Source of the DNA: Moniliophthora roreri
Lineage: Eukaryota; Basidiomycota; Agaricomycetes; Agaricales; Marasmiaceae
Direction: 5' to 3'
DNA: 64,000 nucleotides
NCBI GenBank assembly: GCA_001466705.2
Contig: LATX02000201.1
Span: 434,001-498,000 of the forward strand
The notes under the pieces are model-generated. The model made no database searches and was not told the origin of the DNA. It saw only the letters and a list, made by a program, of their open reading frames with translations. Shown piece after piece: positions 1 through 10,040 of the stretch. The position numbers and the translations under genes are program-made. Numbering within the stretch: the first letter of the stretch is position 1; each line of letters opens with the position of its first letter.

Positions 1-603
1 TCATCTAGCAGGTAACCGTCTTTAGATATCAATGATGGTAATAATTTAACGCCATTTGAGGAATTTGAAGACTTCTGGTGATATATCAGTCGTCCTCAAC
101 TGACTGATACGGTTGTGTTGAACGTACCAAACTTCCTGGATCAAAGTATCCTTCTTGATAGATTAACGCCCTTGCATCAGATCTCTTCAGCAGCGATATG
201 ACTAGCTCAACTGCGCTGGGGAAAAGGCTAAAGCATTGCGGTATGTATCCAGCTCTCGAGATGCCGTAGATGTGCAATAGATCGACGTAACAGAGTCCTT
301 TCAAACTATTCAAGTCAGATCAGTCACGGATCTAGGCCAGTAGTAGCAAAGGACAACCAACCAGATACCCACAACAGATCGTGGTGGAATTCCTTCTCTT
401 TGTAACCTCCACGCCCAATATTTAGCAAAGCGAAGCACGTCCTCATATAATTGTGTATATGTGACGATCTCATATCCCAATATATGTGGTGGTTGTGGGA
501 CCTTTGACTCGTTTATCGCCGGTATCTTGAAGGCAGTTGCAGTCGGCCAGAGAGAGACCGCTCTTTCAAGATTCGTGAGATGTGTCTGAAAAGCGGAAGA
601 CAT
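1..603 (-). CDS. AMP-binding (adenylate-forming, NRPS-like reductase type) enzyme, 5' part
   Basis: This is the N-terminal part of an ANL-superfamily adenylating enzyme, which would activate a carboxylic acid as its acyl-AMP. Three exons are visible: 603-362, 305-128 and 74-1, with introns of 56 nt and 53 nt (donor GTACGT, acceptor CACCAG). The translated stretch holds motifs common in basidiomycete adenylate-forming reductases: LERAVSLWP near the start, TYTQLYEDVLRFAKYW, then YVDLLHIYGISRAGYIPQ and a later ARALIYQEGYFDP. The join of exons 1 and 2 gives the length seen in the family, but with Cys where Trp is usual. The ATG at 603 is supported by a TATA box about 30 nt upstream. The adenylation core, carrier and reductase domains would lie beyond the left edge, so the substrate and full architecture are unknown. 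The family call is fairly firm; the subfamily is inferred. Confidence 0.75.
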
Positions 604-631
604 TGTACGGGCGGATAGATGGGTGTCTCGG

Positions 632-641
632 CCTTTATATA
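632..641 (-). promoter_or_regulatory. TATA box of the AMP-binding gene
   Basis: The minus strand reads TATATAAAGG, ending about 29 nt upstream of the ATG at 603. Position and sequence fit a fungal TATA box for this gene. The 5' UTR would be very short. Confidence 0.55.
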
Positions 642-2612
642 CGCGGTTACCGCTCGGTATGTGACAATTGCAGGATAAAGGTTACTTACCTGACTTCCGG
701 GCTACAATCAGCTCGCTTGGGCGCCCATTCGGTAGATTTTCCGGAAGTAAGTATCATCAAAGTATCATCACCCTTGAATATCGGAGACCAAATCTGGCTA
801 CGTATGAGAGCGCTCTTCAATTGCTCGCGCTTGCACCAAATAAAGGCCTTAGCAACCCGCTCAACATATTATGAAGATCATCCGACATCGAGGAGATATG
901 AAGTGCTGAGGACAGTTAGGACCCCCGGATATGACGGGTTTATCGATGAGCATCATGACATGAGGAATGATTCCAGATATTGATGCAAGCGAGAGAAGTT
1001 CTTGTTTGTGGGTCAGGCGGGCACAATGGGCTTGTTGGAGGTGCGGTCCTGTGATGAAACGTTCGGCGGTCTGGATATGAGGTATTACGCGGCGTCGAAC
1101 AAGGAACTGAGATGGATCGACTGATACCTGCGCCGTAGCAGCAGACCCATGGATGCCCGGGGTCGTCGGAATATCTTGCACAGCTCATGTAGGATTTGAA
1201 AGACCGGTTGATTAACCGTAGTATGACAAGATAAATGGTAGCACATAATGCGAAAGAACTTCAAGGGAAGTGCCTTTTATGGTATTCGCTAAGTTGTAAT
1301 TTCATCCCCCCATTCTGGACTTTGGGTAAAGTGCGCAATATTATCTAAGGTACCAGTTTGATGAGAGGGTAGTGTTATCAGCGCTTCATCTACAACATAA
1401 GACAGTGGAGTAAAACCCACTATGAGTCACAGGGCCAAAATGTGTCAAATGTATCTTTTTCGCACACCCAATGGAGGATTGCATACGACGTGTCCTCGGT
1501 ACTCTGATGCCCTGAGATTCTCATTAATGTTTCGTCGAAGAAAGGATAAATGTATGACCCGCCAGCGGACATCTGCCAACAAAGTCTTGTCTTGACCTGG
1601 CGCTTACTGAGTTGCAGGCGCTTATTGCATGGCCTGAACAACGTGCAAAGGACAAAGAATGGAACCCATTTCATCGACAAGGTTGAAAGCTGTTGAAGGA
1701 CAAAGGTAGTCAGTGATGTTATTCGATAAACCAAGAAGGTAGATAAGGCGCCGAAGGCCGAGTCTATTTGAAGGCAGTAGAATACAAAAAGAACAAAGTG
1801 GCCGAAGAAGCACACACCTTCGAGTAGTCTTGTCAATCACACACTTTCTGCTTCTCTCGTATCATCTCAGGAGGATCATCGTAAACCCAATTTCGCCTCC
1901 CTTGCAACTCCTGCCACTAGCGCGTGTCCGCTTGTACACCAAGATACTAGTCAGTGACAGTTGACGAATGTAGCGCTCGAGGTGACAAAAAAGACGCCAA
2001 CTGTGGAATGTATTTGCTAGGCGAACGGAGCGTACCTTTGCCGAAGTTGGACCATACACTTCGTCCTGTTCCTTCGATCTCATTTCTCTATAGCTTGCCG
2101 TAGCATCGCGCCCAACGTTCAAGTCACATGGTCGCAATTTGATGAAGTTCCTGCTGGGCCTTCTAGCGGGAAGAAGACAATGTCCATTCAGACATTAATT
2201 CCTTCGGTCGGGCCAGATAGCGGTAACTGTTCCTTAATATATCCTTAATTCTGGGGTTTGTCCAATGTCTCTTTCAGACCTGAGGAACACGGTAGCTTAG
2301 CTTTATGGACGAGTGAAAGAGTTGGACATACCAGGTGAGGTGATGGTGGTCAATATCGGGGACGCGCAGTCACGGCGTGACACATCACCAAAAATTTTGC
2401 CTGTTACTAGTACTACTAGCAAAGTTACTGTACAATTCCAGGTACAACAAATGTATGGGTATTAAGAATAACACAAAGATACCGGTACAACACTCTGAAA
2501 CCAATACAAAGAACGAAAGAGCGAAAGAGCGAAAGAACGAATGATGTACAGTCCGAGGTATTACAGGAGACACCGACTCCTTTGTTCACGTAAGATAGCC
2601 CAATTCCAACGA
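642..2612. other. No recognised gene
   Basis: Both strands carry only short ORFs, none resembling a family I know. On the minus strand between 2137 and 1420 there are plausible splice sites (a GTACGC donor near 2034 and a TAG acceptor near 1946), so a small unrecognised or decayed gene cannot be excluded. I see no repeats, tRNA or element ends here. Confidence 0.4.
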
Positions 2613-4826
2613 TTACTTTTGCTTAGTCCCTTTGTCTACCATTGTGCCATGTATTCCGGCTTCTGCTTCTGTTGACCCTTCGATAGATAAAGCATCAGCA
2701 AACGAGAAAGTAGCAGAACCGCAAAGTGAACATACTACTGTTCGGAACTCCCTATCTCGTAGCACCGCCTCCTCCAACGGTAACGTCTGGCTCTCAATGT
2801 CCCAGTTCTTGTTCATTGGTTCATCAAGGCTCTGTTCACGACAGACCCAAGTCAACCTCCGAGCCACGGCCGTACGACCAGGGTGTGAATATAACTCACC
2901 GTATACGTACTATCCCCGCTCTGCATCGTACTTGACTGGGAAGGAACGTAGGATCCTCGATGCGTTTCGGTTTGAACAGTTGTTTGAATCTTGAACTGCA
3001 GATTCCGGAAATTATGAGACGAGCTGTCGTCGTTAGTTTCTTCTTGAGTTTTGCGAATACGTTGCCGGGGTTGACGGGCGTTGAGCATGGCGAGGAAAGA
3101 TCCAACATAGACTATAGGCATCTGTCAGTTGTCGACGTGTAAGGTCAAATCACGGGAACGCACGTTTGGTGAGAAGAAACTCGAGGGCGAGGAAGATCAA
3201 GTTGTTGGGCATAAGGGTGTACTGTAACCAGAGTCAGAAGAGATGATGCGGGCACGGGGATAAACAGGCATACTGTAAAGAGCGCAGACAGGGAACAAGC
3301 GCTACACAAGGTTCATGTATGAGCAACGGTAATCACATCACCAGGGTGTGCCAAAGCTTACCTGGTAATCAGTCCAGTGCACAGTGTATACTGCATTACA
3401 GTCGATATTCTTGAGTTGAGTCTGCATCACGTTCATCAGTGGGCGTCCGTCTGAGGTGGCTACCCAACATACCTAGACCGCGAGTCATGGCACTTTGACT
3501 TCCAGAGGTAGTAACACATCGCCGAGGACATGAGAAAATCGATAACCGTCGACGTTGCTAGCGAGGCATTGATTGCCCACTGCAGTCAACCTTTAGCATG
3601 CTGCTTCAAAAGACAAAAGGTTATGGTTCACTCACAGCAATGTTCTCGAGGCCAGCGAAGGTATCCGAGCCGTAACTGGCACAGTTAGTTAGTATGGCGC
3701 AGACTATGGAAGGTACTGTGAGCCCAACTCACACTTTGTATGAAAGAACTGCAAATTCGGAAGGTCAGCCTCGCTGAGCCCTGACAACCTACAAAGACTT
3801 ACTGATTCCAATTACTACACATGTTCAGGATCTACGGTCAGATAGATAGGCGCCGAAAGGTCAGGAGCAGCACCCACCAAAACCGCCGGCGACGACGGAG
3901 GCCTGTCAGCGATGTTAGCGGAGGTATCTAGCCAAAAGCTGTGCAAAGACTTACGACGAGGTATTTCAAAAACCCATGGTGATAGCCTCCGACTGGAAGA
4001 AGGTATGTGTAAGCATGGAAGCATAGGAAAGGCGGTGTAGGGTGAGAAGACTAACGTAACCACACTCGATAGGCGTACAAGCTGTAGAGTATTCAATAAG
4101 CATTGTAGCCCACCAGCGACCAATGATTCACACACACCTCTGCACGATCAAGATAATTATAACCTGGAAGCTTGAGTAAGCATCTAACAACCGGACCAAA
4201 ATACTGATAGCAGCGTACGTTGACCAGAACCTGAAGCTGGGGTAGTGATAAGGCCAGTAAGCCAATTATTCGACACCTATTGCGAAAGAATTGCGAAGTA
4301 CCTTGAGTGACCTGCACATATATGTGCATCGTTAGTTATTGAAGATAAAACAAAGATAGCTCCACATACCATGTGATCTTAGGATACGCTGCGTGATTCC
4401 CAAAGTTCTTCACGAGGTAGTGATACACTACATGGACAGTCAGGGATAAGTGAAATGTATCGAGTATCCTATCATTGATCGTCTTAGCGCTATCATCGTA
4501 GTTTTAGCGTCAGACAGAACACACCAGAGTACGGCGACCTGAAATCCAGTACGCTTTAGCAGCCAGGTACACCAAGTGAGGCAGGCACGCACCGAGATCT
4601 TGTGCAGCACGGAATCCCTAGAGAACCGATGGTAATAGATGTATGCTTGCAGACAAGTGACGCCAAATAACCTGTTCCAAGTTAGCTTTCAAAACTCTTT
4701 CCAAAACAACAAAAAAGGAACGTACACCCCTGAACCAATAACGCCCAAAAACACCGCTCCCAATGTATTATCCACCGTCACTTCTTCAAGGCTTTTCATC
4801 GCTCGTCCAGTTATCGCGTCTGCCAT
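2613..4826 (-). CDS. DUF6534 multi-pass membrane protein
   Basis: A seven-helix-type integral membrane protein of the DUF6534 family, common and expanded in Agaricomycetes; its function is unknown. I could thread about 19 exons from the ATG at 4826. Family landmarks appear in the expected order: LFGVTCLQAYIYYHRF (helix 2), ILDTFHLSLTVHVVYHYLV with NFGNHAAYP, VIIILIVQSLYAYRVWL, LGGYHHGFLKYLV, WAINASLATSTVIDFLMSS, STVMQYTLCTGLIT, YTLMPNNLIFLALEF and YVGSFLAMLNARQ. All introns are about 45-70 nt with GT..AG ends. Several exons are tiny: SLK (10 nt), VLVN (12 nt), VIGI (12 nt) and ILSYK (16 nt). The hydrophilic tail depends on the last intron. Donor GTATACG near 2910 gives a roughly 80-residue acidic tail ending at 2613; the neighbouring GTGAGT donor would stop sooner, near 2846. 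No inactivating change was seen. Confidence 0.85.
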
Positions 4827-4933
4827 GGCAGAGGGACAGAGGGAAAGAAAAAAGAAATGGGGAAGTGAAAAACGGAAACGCCGAGTAGATATCCAAGAAA
4901 ACCCACAATAAAAGGGTTATATGGGCGGATGGA

Positions 4934-4943
4934 CAATATATAG
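4934..4943 (-). promoter_or_regulatory. Possible TATA box of the DUF6534 gene
   Basis: The minus strand reads CTATATATTG about 108 nt upstream of the ATG at 4826. It is the best TATA-like element in the upstream 200 nt, but the match is not strong. Confidence 0.35.
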
Positions 4944-5932
4944 AACGGGCGAGGGCGCTATCAAATCTCCGACCTCGACCTTATGGCGGTATGGCCCTTT
5001 GGCAGCTTTTTCCAAATAGTAGCGAAGGGTCCTACGTCACATGAGGTTCTCTATGGGCCCCGCCCTCCTAGAAACGGATACTAGTCTGGGGTAGCGAGAA
5101 CAGGATGACATGGCACAAAAGCATTCGGAATTCTTTGAAGCGGAAAAAAAATATAAGAAGATTGAGAATAGTTAGACTCGGAGATGAAGGCCTACGGTGA
5201 TGAACTTACACAAGGCCGCATCCCGTTTCTCTGCATAGGCATTTTGTCCTGTCCGTTCCCTCGCTCAATCCCTGCCCGAGTTCCGAGCTTGAGCATTCGA
5301 ATAACCTGTGTTTCTTTGGCCAAGATTCTCGCTGCTTCTAGAGCTGTAATTATCGAGTGTAGGTGGGGCAGTGGGCAGCGTGAGGGCAGTGGACAGCGTG
5401 AGAGGGCAAGAGGCGGTGTTTCGGTGTTGATGAGAACCCGTGTTTGTCCTTGTTTGGCAAGACCATCACGGATTTACGCGTGGCCGTTCAAACCGACACT
5501 CGTCGCTCGTCGCTAAACTTCAGAAGTTCTGGGTTCGAATAGGCTCGTATCCGAGGGAAGATGCAGAAACAAAGAAATATCTCGGAATCTGGATGACGGA
5601 TATCAGTTACACCGATAATGCAGCTCGGGTGTATCCCATTGCTCTTGAGTCAAGTTTTGATCAAGATCATTAGCCCCGAGAATTATTAGCCCGAGCTTGA
5701 ACAAGCGCGAAACTCATGGGGAAGGTGCAGATCACTCTGAATGATCCGGGAGGCGAGGAAGTTTCTTATCAAGCTAAGCTTTGCCCTCTGCCTTTGGCTT
5801 CAGTAATCATGCGCTGGACTCCAACGCGAGTAATCATATGTGCCTGTAAGCTAGCGAGTGGATCAAAACTTCGTATCTGATACAGATACTCATGTGTTTT
5901 TACCACTCCCCTAGTGAGCGTGCGCTCGCATC
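4944..5932. other. No recognised gene
   Basis: The plus strand has an open frame at 5184-5516 with a short direct repeat (gggcagcgtgagggcagtgg, near 5372), but it resembles no known protein and has no clear gene structure. Nothing else can be supported. Confidence 0.35.
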
Positions 5933-6028
5933 TGCCCTCTTAGCTCAGCGGTAGAGCGTTTCACTCGTATATGCCACCATTTGAAGGTCAGCAATGAAAA
6001 GGTCGGTTGTTCAAGCCACTGGGGAGCA
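5933..6028 (+). tRNA. tRNA-Thr(CGU)-like gene, probably degenerate
   Basis: The 5' half is a normal tRNA: an acceptor strand TGCCCTC, then TTAGCTCAGCGGTAGAGC as the D arm, then an anticodon stem TTTCA/TGAAA. The loop CTCGTA gives anticodon CGT, followed by an insert of about 24 nt after position 37, where tRNA introns lie. The 3' half is poor. The T arm around TTCAAGC has no convincing 5-bp stem, and the acceptor pairs only with a C-A mismatch to GGGAGCA. I read it as a tRNA-Thr pseudogene or a strongly diverged copy. Compare the two well-formed tRNAs at 50.2 and 52.1 kb, which also have introns. Confidence 0.5.
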
Positions 6029-7087
6029 TATTACCACGATGGAGGGCCCATCTTGGTGCCTTACCTACACGTTTTGTCGAGCGGTGACGAGAAGGCCTAA
6101 GCTGAAGTCCTGGCTGGAGCAGTAGCAATTTCCAAGGAGGATGAGTGATCCTTGCGTCTGCACGAAAGGAATGGGCAAATCCTATGCGAGATATGGCTTT
6201 TATGCTTTTGGAAGTGGTCGTGGCCATTGTCGACAGTGCTCGACTGCGGACTACCCCGGATTACCCTTGCATGACGGTGATGCACGGTGCAAGCGTGGAA
6301 TGAATGCCTTACACCGGTGAGGTGAAACGCGGACAAGGGTTCACGACACGAAACATCCGATATGTTGGTGTCTGGGGATGCGATGGCGAGCGGCATGACA
6401 AACCATCAACGGTGCACTTGTGCCAGTAAGTAGCATTGGGATAAGTATCGCGTAACATGCCTGGCTAGCCCATGGGTCATATCGGGGAGGTAGGATGAGC
6501 AGAAAAACGGAGTTTTTTCTTTTGAACCGGCACCAAAATGTACGTGTATAACGTAATTCCACTCGAGTCCTGGCTGAGTCGAACCCGGCTGGCTGATACT
6601 CTTGTGCTCTTCAGACAAACTTCGAATCCATCTAACGCGTCGAAAGTCTCGAAATTTTTCTCTGACAAGAATGGACGAACCAAGCGACGGCAAGGAAAAG
6701 TTTAAGGTATGAGACGTACCCTGTCCATACTAAGACCCAGCCTACATCCAAAATCTATCCAAAATCTTGAAGAGCGTAAGATAGTTGATTCCTGCGAGTT
6801 GACCATAGTATCACATCCTGTTGACCACTGCTACCGGAGATTACTTCGAGAAACGGTCCAAAGGAATTGGCATATAGGCTTACGAATTAACTTCGGGAGT
6901 TAGACATGAATCTGGCTGATGATTCCCTTTGACCAAGCGACAGGCCTCCAGTAAAATAGAAAATAATCCTCTGACACTGAACCAAGTCACGGTGTAGTCT
7001 CTAGCTAAGAGGAAGTCAATGTCGCCTGTCCGTAATACTACGCTCGACATGCATTGAGGAAGGACCGAAACGAGATGGCATCGCGAG
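6029..7087. other. No recognised gene
   Basis: Overlapping short ORFs are present on both strands (for example minus 6406-6693), but none has recognisable motifs, paired splice sites or a core promoter. I see nothing I can name. Confidence 0.3.
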
Positions 7088-7463
7088 AACAGTAAGACCC
7101 CTCGTCTGGCATTCACGTGACCTACTTGCCTTTTTGAGGCGATAGATATCCCGATCGCCAAAGTGCTTCCCAAACGTTCACGGGGCGTTCCCCCCGACCT
7201 CCCCTTCTTGAATATTATCTTCAAGCTCCTAACCCTTTCGCGGGTCGCTCCCCATCCCTGCACCCTCACCCCCTGCTAACCCTGAACCCCTAACCTCCCT
7301 AACCCATTCAAACTTGGGGCACGCTGCGCTTTTCCAAGTTTGGGAGCGCTTCGCTCGACCTCCCGATTGTCTGGATATTCTGTTCGCGCCGGGCCCTCTG
7401 AGCATTCAGAGGAAGTCGGCAGTCACATGACTGCCGGACGTAGGGGTCTTACTGCCCGTGACC
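7088..7463. mobile_element. MITE-like element with 8-bp target duplication
   Basis: The 8-mer ATCGCGAG occurs at 7080-7087 and again at 7464-7471, flanking 376 bp. Just inside lie imperfect terminal inverted repeats: CAGTAAGACCCCT...GGCATTCACGTGAC on the left (from 7090) and its reverse complement ending AGGGGTCTTACTG on the right (to 7454). An 8-bp duplication is usual for hAT and some other cut-and-paste DNA transposons. The interior has C-rich runs with CCCTAACC motifs and an AACTTGG/CCAAGTT inverted pair near 7310-7345, but no transposase. The right end has nine extra bases outside the inverted repeat, so the ends are not perfectly symmetrical. Confidence 0.6.
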
Positions 7464-8697
7464 ATCGCGAGCTCGATGGAGGTATTTGACTGGAAGGGTC
7501 CCGTTGCCGAGAGAGAAAAAAATGATGTCACGATTCTCGGTTTACCACCACGTTTCCCCGTTGACGCCAATGGCGTTCTGCCAATTTCTAAGTACTGTAC
7601 TTCGACGTCCAGATCTCAAAGGTAATGGCTTCCCCCTCTTGTACGACCATCTTTAACTTATCAGCTAATAAATTCAACCTTTAGGACGCTTTGACCCAAA
7701 TCTAATGGATGAAACTGTTGATGGTGACTGTTTGCAATCCCTATCATTTGCTTCGACATTCTGAATTGAATGTTATCTCTTGTTTCAGTGCGTTACTCAA
7801 GCGTTGACTGTGGTCTGGACCTTTCGATCTGAATTGTGAAGCAGATTGCTCTGGCGGCATTCGGTACACCTCACACCTGCCTTTTCGGCTTATATCGTTA
7901 GTTGCAGTGAACATTCAACGGAACCCTCAGACGCTACATACGGGCTACAGCTACTATTTTTACCACCGATCGTTCGCGTAAATCAAAACTTTTTTTGGGT
8001 CGCGCAGATTGAACGTTCTCCCTTTTTGTGAGTTTGTGCAATTTAATTAACAAGCTGTTCTTTCAGAATGCACTCATCGGGTCTATAGCGCAACTACAAC
8101 AAGCACCATGTCTTCAAAACGATGTAAAAGTGGATTATCTCGTCAGATTCGTTTAATATGTAGCCTCCGACTGGTGAGAATACTCCATGTCAACCATTCG
8201 CCCGTTAAATTTGACTCAGACTCAGATTTAACTCAGCAGTTAATTCCCCCGGCCGGCAGCCGAGCCCATATCACGTTCTTCGACGATTTGATCGCGGAAA
8301 TTCGGGCAATGTATAAGTCGATCGGAATGGTGTTGGTGTATTTGAGATTGTGTATTCCGTTTCGCTGTCATACCCATCCCCGAGTGCGGTCCAGACATTC
8401 CGAAATGAAGATGCTGGCGATTCACCGCCAATTTTCTTGATAGGATCTAGCTATCAGCGTTCCCCACGACACCACAACCCTGGGAAGTCTATTGAACTCG
8501 ATCAAGGTTCCTGTACGTTAGTCGCTGCTAAAACTAGCCCAGAAATGCTCCTCTCCGTTTTCTCTTGTTTCTCGCACGTTGATGTACCTTTCTGCTGGCA
8601 TACCGGAAGTCAGTAGCTCGAACGTGAGGTATGCTGCGCAACATATAGAGGACGACCGATGATGGCTGACCTTACGATTCTTATCAGACACTCGTAA
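7464..8697. other. No recognised gene
   Basis: Plus-strand ORFs at 7846-8031, 8108-8440 and 8350-8616 show possible intron ends (for example gtgactg...ttgtttcag near 7723-7788), suggesting a small gene or gene remnant. No product is recognisable, and I cannot join a convincing reading frame. Confidence 0.3.
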
Positions 8698-8708
8698 TAT
8701 ATAAAAGG
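8698..8708 (+). promoter_or_regulatory. TATA box of the DUF6533 gene
   Basis: TATATAAAAGG lies 39-49 nt upstream of the ATG at 8748. This is a strong fungal core-promoter match at a plausible spacing for a short 5' UTR. Confidence 0.7.
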
Positions 8709-8747
8709 TCGGAAGGCTGGGCATACAAGACTTATCCCTCTATCAAG

Positions 8748-10040
8748 ATGAACACTCAGCTCGCCGCGTCTTGTTAGTCAATGCTGTCATACTCGAATAT
8801 CCCGTCAGACTGACGCTCTATAGGCGTAGGGCTAAGCTTAACTTTCTCTGACATGTATTTCACGCGGAAGGAGGAGAGAGCGCTCGTCTGGAGGTGCCAT
8901 GCTCAACACGCTGTCCTTTTTTCTTGGCTAAATTATCTTGCTCAGATATCCCTCCCAGATAACGACAGTGAAGGCTTTGTACCTTCTTTCAAGATACATG
9001 GGGTTAGCTTGTCAACTGTGCGTTAGTGACTTCGATATGTCCTTGTCGAAACTGATGACTTGACATTCAGGTACAACTTTTCTCTTTCTGCAACCTGGCG
9101 ACATCGATATCACCCTGAACCGGTACCCTTACATATTTGCGCGTCGTATGCAGCCTTCAAAGGTTTCGCATGCTGTGGTTTGCTCGCGACGCTTCACATA
9201 ATTCTGATGCTCCGGGGTAATGTCTCTTCGTTGTCTCGACCAAGTTGAGCTTATACACCATTTCAGTATATGCGCTATACGGCAAGAGCCTAAAAATCGG
9301 GATCATTCTAATATTAATCTACGCTCTACGCCATTGCGCAATGATTTGGGCAATGACTCGGAACTGGGACGTTTATATGGACACTAAATTCGATCACATT
9401 TGCACTGCATCTCACACCGTGAACGACGATGCTGGGACCGCAGTTTTTGTGTAAGTGATTGAAAATCTCCTTAATTGAAAGCACTGAAAACCATGTGGAC
9501 ATTAGAATTGGAGAAGTAGCGATGCAAGTGGTGATACACGCCCTGACTGTAAGCAAGACGTCGGGTCTAGCAGTCGCGTATTCTACAACGCCGACGCTCG
9601 TGTCGATTTTGAATAGGGATGGACTCTATGTGCTCGTTGCAATTTTTGGTACGTAAGTTTTACTAGGGCTCAGTTACGAAAGCTTCGTGAACGCCGGCCC
9701 TATCCGTTTAGGTGCTTTGACGGCCGTTGTAGCCAGCTCATACGAGGAAAGTCCCGTTTCCGCATTCATATGCCCGTATGTGTCCTTGGTGTCGAACCAA
9801 AAGTATTTAAAGAACTGAGATAGACTTCTATGTCAGGCTTTTCATACTCTTGACATCCTGTGCAGTGCGTCTTTGTCCGTTCACATTTCCTTTTGGCTAA
9901 TGGTTATCTTACAGGGCTGCCGCGTTATACTAAATCTGAGGAAATCAGAAGAGACGGAACCTGCTCAAGGACAAGATATTATGTTTTCCACAATAGATTC
10001 TGCTTGGGATACTATGACCACTCCCCGGAATGACGTGTAG
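8748..10040 (+). CDS. DUF6533 domain membrane protein
   Basis: A multi-pass membrane protein of the DUF6533 family, widespread in Agaricomycetes and of unknown function. The spliced frame begins MNTQLAAS at 8748. Landmarks follow the family order: the first helix and loop with TFSDMYFTRKEERALVWR, then TTVKALYLLSRYMGLA, the signature LMLRVYALYGKSLKIGIILI (split by an intron at 9216-9266), a Cys/Trp-bearing loop, a helix EVAMQVVIHALTVSK, TPTLVSILNRDGLYVLVAIFG, and the last helix FICPLFILLTSCAGCRVILN. The cytoplasmic tail ends TMTTPRNDV at the TAG of 10040. At least eight short introns with GT..AG ends keep the frame open, and no lesion was seen. The gene is unrelated in sequence to the DUF6534 gene, although both are expanded, orphan membrane families of these fungi. 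Confidence 0.82.

Noticed and set aside
7255..7305. CCCTAACC-type words, looked at as telomeric DNA
   Set aside because: Only a few irregular units inside a MITE-like element; no array, and genes lie on both sides.
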